Under the pieces are notes generated by a model that had not been told where the DNA came from, did not search any database, and saw only the letters and a list, made by a program, of their open reading frames with translations. A stretch of DNA of 64,000 bases from Pempheris klunzingeri (lineage: Eukaryota > Chordata > Actinopteri > Acropomatiformes > Pempheridae): NCBI RefSeq assembly GCF_042242105.1, contig NC_092014.1, forward strand, positions 10,105,374 through 10,169,373, read 5' to 3'. This document shows, in pieces, positions 58,801 to 64,000 of the stretch. The position numbers and the translations under genes are program-made. Position 1 is the stretch's first letter. Each line of letters opens with the position of its first letter.

Positions 58801-61189
58801 CAAGCAACTGTTTGCCAGATTGTCAGGTCAACATTAACATTTTATTTTATCATTCTATTTTTTTTTTTACAACAAGAAATCAGATATTGCAGGTTTAACG
58901 TTAACAGGAAGTTAGCGTCTTAATTTTCTTCGCACACCAGTGGATGGATAGATAGATTTCAGTTTTCAGCTGCCGTTTTTGAAAAGCGTTTGGAGTGGAT
59001 GGAGGGCCAAAACAAAGACATAAAACAGCCGGTTTAGTGTTGATGTACTCTTAGACTCCTGTGGTTATGCAGACTGTTAATTCCCGCTCATCATTTCTTA
59101 CAGTTTATGGTAAACTTTATTCTTGTACTTTTCCCTTTTACTTTTTTTCAGTCATGGCCCCATCAATAATTTCCTAATTGCTTTTTCCAGTAATGGCACT
59201 TTGAACAGCATCAGTAGGATCTAATACTGGATTGGATCTGTTCCTGTCCTCCCACATTCCTGTAGACTTGCACACTGATGAAGCACAGACCCACTGACTG
59301 AGTCCCTGGAGCCAGTCGAATTTAAGTGGAGGTTTTCACTTCCAGTCATTGTTTCCATTATGTCCTGCAGCCACCTGGGTCTCCATTATATAACATGCAC
59401 ATGTGCACACTCCCCTTTTGGGTCAATGATTGAAGGAACTTTGAGTGTTTGGGCAAATGTTTCAGTGTCGGTTTTAGGAGGAGGATTTTGTAATTCTTTA
59501 TTTCTTTTATGCATTTTGTGAGACTGTTTGTTCTTGGCTGTAGCTTAATGCCCATAGTCAACACTTTCTGGACAGTAGGAGTTGCTGAAGTAAGAATTTA
59601 GACTATTTTGGTTCTGACAGGTGTGTTTCGCTGTGAAATACTGCCTGCAGTTGGGAAAAAGCTTGACAGTTTTCACAATACCTCACTTTATATTCAACTT
59701 TAGCACATACTGACCAGTTCTACATGTACCCTACAGTTTCAACCTGACTGAAATGTGTGGTAGCATTACTGAAGCACTCATGAATGTACATTTTCATATA
59801 GTATCTATTAGACAATATGGTGGTAGTAGCCCGCCTGGTTTACCTCTAGCTATACATCCTATGTTATGGTTATGAAGGTGGGTAATGCTTGTGACTCCTG
59901 CCAGCACATTGTAGATGTTGAAGTTTCAGCCAGCCTGATCTGGACCTGTAAGCCTCCTGTATTTTACCTGTATGTTACAACTACTCATGGACAATGAGAC
60001 AGCACAATACACAAGATAACCCAGAGACACCAAACAACATCGGTATCTGTTGCTCTCCTCGTCTTTCTTGCCTGTTCCCGCCAGCCCACGCCTTGAATTC
60101 ATGAGTCTTCTGTCATCTTGGCTCCTTCTCACATTTGCACACAAACATACCAAACACTTTGTCTCCATCTGGCCGTTTGTGTGGTCGGCGTAGCGACAAG
60201 ACAAAGCAAAGCACATCCGTTTTCAGTGCCAGTTCACCCGATTCTGGCTGTATACTGCCTAACAGAGGGAGTCTGTCTAAAGTTGGATTAAAGCCTTCTT
60301 TCTACAGATTTTAAAAATAATGGGACTAAGCTCTCTCAGTTTCATCTGTTTACAGTGTCTCAATAACAACTCTCTGGTAGAAATAAATAGAATTCAAAGG
60401 AATTTTAAGACACAAAGGACCTTGATGTACTTCATGTAATGGCATTTAATGTACTTATGAAGGAACACAAGAATGTTGTCCCTATTTGTACCTGCAACAT
60501 TGCCTGACACTTTATTTTATGTGTCCATAATCTTCTAACAATTTCCACCAAGTTTTCCTGGACTTAGTTATGTAATGTCTTGCTAAATTGGAGGAAAACT
60601 GAAGAGGCATGTCACAAATACTCATACTTTATTTATATATTAATGGAAACTTTATTCTCCATCTTTTTTCAGACAGTATTTCTTCATTTTGTTCGTTCAT
60701 CTGACATGGATTGCAGTCTCTGATCAACTAAATGAGCTAGAATTAGCATTAGAGGCTCATTTTGTCCCTGGGCTGATGTTAGAAAGGCACCCTAAAAATG
60801 GAATAAAACAAGGCGTTTTATAAAATTAATTTACATAACATACTAAATAAGCACAAAAAAAGTAAAGTGCACATCCACCAGTAGACAGTGCCACAGTATA
60901 ACACATGGTAGTTAGCCACGAGCCACAATAAATGCATAAGAACAAGAAACTTGCAAGAATTGAACTATATTCTTGTCTGTTTAACATTTTATTATGTCCA
61001 GCTGATCTGCTGCTCACTGACTAAAGTACTTTCATGGTTACACACATAATTAATTTGAATTCATTCACTGAAATAAGTGTATCAACTGAGCATTATCTCT
61101 ATTTTCTTACAATAACTACCAAATTATGATGTTCTCTCAAGGAAGTCATTCAGAAATTATGGACCTGTAAAATAAAGCATGACCCAGCA

Positions 61190-61241
61190 TAGTTTTATTA
61201 TAGGAAGTTAATCAGCAGAGTTTTATTATAGGTAGTTAATC
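61190..61241. repeat. Tandem duplication of about 27 bp
   Basis: AGTTTTATTATAGGAAGTTA is followed by ATCAGCAG, then AGTTTTATTATAGGTAGTTA and ATCA: two near-identical copies in the likely RNF150 3' UTR. Confidence 0.75.
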
Positions 61242-61465
61242 AAGGCTCTCTCTTGTCACATGTGTTTTCCTCTGTTTTTGTAAACCTTCCTATATTGCAC
61301 TTTAACCCTCCAGTGAATGGGGAGCGGCTATACTGAATGACTTGAGAAAGTCTTTTTTTTATGTACAGCTTTTGAGAATGAGGGCTACAGTATTGAACAT
61401 GGCACATGACTCAGCTGTTGCTTATTGTATAATGTTGTGACCTTCTGTACTTACTGTGTGTATGT

Positions 61466-61496
61466 GGGGTGAGGGGGGGCTGGGGAGTGGGTGGGG
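61466..61496 (+). other. G-run cluster with G-quadruplex potential
   Basis: Runs of 4, 7, 4, 3 and 4 G separated by loops of one to three bases lie on the plus strand, about 150 bp before the last AATAAA of the probable RNF150 3' UTR. Confidence 0.6.
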
Positions 61497-62689
61497 TATC
61501 AATATATTGTACACTATACCCAGCAGAAATAACAGCATTGCTATTTTGTAATATAAAAGAATTGTGAGTATGATAAACAGTGTCTTTGTCCTTTTCTTGT
61601 ACCATGATGCACGTGTAGGAATGTCTATGATTGTGAGTTAAAATAAATTTGAATCAGGCTTTTTTCAACTTTGATCAGCTTGTTTGTTTAATTAAGTATT
61701 TCTTAAACTCACGTAGTGAACACAATTTGAGCTTGTGATGTCTGAGTGTGACTGATCGTAGGAAAGTCAAGGGAACCAGAATAAAGTCGTGTATTATAGT
61801 CTGGAAAAAGCCTCCCTCAGCTGTATAGAGCTCTGACAACATGCTGCATATGAGCCGAACCACCAAATACTAATCTGATTTGTCTATGTTTCAGAAGTCA
61901 CCTCTGAATCTCTGATGTCTGTTTGAGATTTCACAGTTTGTCCCACTGTGAGGACAATTTGTCAGGTTATAACAAGCCAGTATGGTTTACGCTTTCAGTT
62001 CTTCGTGAACATATGTCTGGGTTTATTTTAAGGCTCCCACAGGCATTAAGGGGGTTTTTGAATGGAAGGAATGTGAGGTGTTTCCTGACTGTGAGGAAGA
62101 CAAACCTCACTACAGGCTTTATAATGAAGTCAGTGTTAGTGGTAAACTATTGTAACACGCTGTCTTATAATTATGAGGCAATAAGTCTTAATTGTGAGAT
62201 AAAAAGCACTTAATGGGAAAAATGTAAGTGGTGCTTTCATAGATATCGACAGCAGATGCTTGAGTAATGAAAACTCACTACAGTCTGCAGGATGTTATGG
62301 CCATAGTTTTCTTTAATATTGAAAAATGACATTATTCCAGGTAGGAAGAGGGTCTGTTAATTAAAATGAATAAATGATGCCCTCAGTGGAAGGTTTTGTA
62401 ATTGGGTAATAAGATTTTTAAAGGTTAGGACATAGAGGCTGTGTTATATATCATGGAAGAAAAAAGCCTCGGGTAAGCAGGAGGTTACTGAGGATAATGT
62501 TGAGCACATTGATAGGAAGTAAAAAGTTCAGTGTAGAAAAAGATAAAAACGAACATTTTTTATTATTAATATTCTATTGTTTTTTACAATTTAAAAAATC
62601 GAACAATCAATCGATTAATAAAGAAAATACACAGAAGATGAATCAACAATGAAAATAATCATCAAGTGCAGCAGCTCCACCACAACCAC

Positions 62690-62960
62690 CTACAACAATA
62701 GAAATCCTTCTTTTACACTGATACATGAGTAATAATAATCTAAGGATGTAATTTAAAATAATCACAGTCACAGGAGACGTTTTCTACTACTTTACTTTTA
62801 CTTAAAACACTTTCATTACATTTTGCAGGTAATACATACTTTTATTGAACTAACATTATCAATGCAGGACTTTTGCTTGCAGTGGAGTATATTCACAGTC
62901 TGGTATTAGTACTTTTATTTAAGTAAATTACCTAAATACTTCTTCCATCACTTGCTTTAT
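62690..62960. repeat. Second copy of the 'TACTCCACTACATTTCAG'-type family
   Basis: TACTTTTACTTAAAACACTT, GCAGGACTTTTGCTTGCAGT, GAGTATATTCACAGTCTGG and TTTAAGTAAATTACCTAAAT, then ACTTCTTCCATCAC, end in the way this family usually ends. It precedes the Tc1-like exon by about 170 bp. Confidence 0.5.
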
Positions 62961-63134
62961 TCCACTGCATCAGTTTTACTACTTGGTGTACCTAATAAAC
63001 TGGCAACTGTAGTACGTCTTTATCCTGTGGAGGGCAGTAAAACAGGCCCAGAAGCATGAAGACTGCTTTAAAAAAAAAAAAAAAACCACAGAAGAAATGG
63101 GAAAATAGGAAAAGCAGAGGAGGAGGAGGAGGAG

Positions 63135-63552
63135 GTGAGAAGTCAGGAGAAGATGCCACCTCCGGACACTTGCGGCAGGATGGGTCGTCGCGAAGAGCTG
63201 AGTGACTTCCAGCGCGGCACCGTCGTGGGCTGCCACATGTGCAAGAAGTCCGTCCGTGAGATCTCGGCGCTGCTAAACCTGCCCAGGTCCACGGTGAGCG
63301 CTGTCATCCTCAAGTGGAAACGCGGAGGAATAACGACGCCTCTGCCCCGGAGCGGACGACCGCACAAGCTCAAAGAGGAGGACCGCCAAGTGCTGGAGAA
63401 GGTGGCCCTGGAGAACTGCCTGCCCTCGGTGGAGGCTCTCACCGCCGAGTTTCAGACGGCCTCCGGGGCCACCGTGAGCTCCAGGACTGTCCGCCGGGAG
63501 CTTCATGAGATGGGCTTCCGCGGCCGGGTCTCCACCTACAACAAGCCTAGAG
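63135..63552 (+). CDS. Tc1/mariner-type helix-turn-helix exon, 5' part of an unidentified gene or element
   Basis: The open frame encodes about 139 residues before a donor-like AGAG|GTGAGG at 63552/63553. From Met16 (63180) the product reads as a Tc1-family DNA-binding region: a first HTH (LSDFQRGTVVGCHMCKKSVR then ISALLNLPRSTVSAVILKWK), a GRP hook (PRSGRPHKLKEEDRQVL), and a second HTH ending SSRTVRRELHEMGFRGR. The DFQRG start and TVRRELH..GF.GR end are typical of fish Tc1-like transposases. No DDE catalytic domain follows before the window ends at 64000. The sequence is GC-rich with no stops or frameshifts, unlike most decayed Tc1 copies here. It could be a domesticated DNA-binding gene continuing beyond the window or a truncated insertion. 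Start choice among Met1, Met7 and Met16 is open. Confidence 0.6.
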
Positions 63553-64000
63553 GTGAGGTCAGTCAGATCCAAGTGTCACGCTGCTGTCCTACTACTTTTG
63601 GCAACATGACACCTTTTTTTTTTTTTTTATGTGATTGAATATCTCTCCCCTGAGCTGTTGACGCCCCTCTCCGTGCTTCTGCCCTTGTGAAAGGCTTTGG
63701 ACAGGATTTTGGGGGACCTGGATGCAGGGATTTGTCCCCCATTCTGGTTCAGGAGCGGCTCATGTCTGTCAGCTGCTGCAAAACTCAAGCCAAACTTCCT
63801 CAAAAGCACAACTTGAAGTGGGTTCTAATGTCAGGGTGTCTTTGTTTGGGTGTTTCCTTACACTGCTGAGTTAAGCTGACCAGAGGCCCTGGGGCAAAAC
63901 ATTCGTAATGGAAGCCTTACTGTACTGCCCGGCTCCAAAGTTTCTCTATGATTTTATTAAATGCAACTTCATTTAAAGATCAGAGACATTTTGCAAGTAA

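Larger units (their letters stand above)
56807..61665 (+). other. rnf150: Probable long RNF150 3' UTR with intergenic sequence
   Basis: There is no coding sequence I can support here. AATAAA signals occur near 60381, 60801, 61170 and at 61642-61647; the last is followed by a T/GT-rich stretch. A UTR of several kb is usual for RNF150, but the true end cannot be fixed from sequence. The stretch also holds a dispersed-repeat copy (about 58640-58800), a tandem duplication (61190-61241) and a G-run cluster (61466-61496). Confidence 0.35.

Noticed and set aside
63143..63572. Two 99-codon minus-strand frames
   Set aside because: Antisense shadows of the Tc1-like HTH exon, whose plus-strand product matches a known family.

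Overview
The window is ordinary nuclear DNA of a ray-finned fish, most likely a spiny-rayed (percomorph-like) teleost. Genes are split into short exons with GT-AG introns of 0.1 to 9 kb. The introns hold long CA/TG microsatellites and teleost-type dispersed repeats (LINE 3' ends, nonautonomous DNA elements). The species cannot be named from the sequence alone.

Four conserved protein genes account for nearly all coding sequence. From left to right they are: the 3' half of INPP4B (+, exons 4044-24642), IL15 (-, 34069-27713), ZNF330/NOA36 (-, 41126-35726) and RNF150 (+, 42463-56806). From memory, this is the order and relative orientation of INPP4B-IL15-ZNF330-RNF150 on human chromosome 4q31, so the block is old vertebrate synteny. 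INPP4B and IL15 converge tail to tail. IL15 and ZNF330 are head to tail. ZNF330 and RNF150 diverge across a 1.3 kb spacer that carries a CpG-rich RNF150 promoter. The genes are not an operon: they encode a phosphoinositide phosphatase, a cytokine, a nucleolar zinc protein and a membrane RING E3 ligase. All exon joins were worked out by hand and are phase-consistent. The IL15 model gives 177 aa, ZNF330 326 aa, RNF150 425 aa, and the INPP4B part present gives 512 aa.

The most notable points are: (1) INPP4B has two alternative last exons. One (24510-24642) gives the soluble tail. The other (19793-19967) gives a hydrophobic membrane-anchor tail whose stop codon lies inside an AATAAA signal. (2) There is a near-perfect 60-nt hairpin at 18751-18810 in an INPP4B intron and a second at 45697-45744 in RNF150 intron 1. 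(3) IL15 has several upstream AUGs, one opening a frame that overlaps its start, and an ISRE-like site in intron 1. (4) A GC-rich exon at about 63135-63552 encodes a Tc1/mariner-type double helix-turn-helix with no catalytic domain in the window. (5) A 210-bp CA microsatellite followed by CAGA repeats lies in a ZNF330 intron.

The remaining sequence (1-4043, the large introns, 34.3-35.6 kb, and 57-63 kb) is intronic, UTR or intergenic DNA with repeats. I recognise no tRNA, rRNA or CRISPR and no intact transposon.
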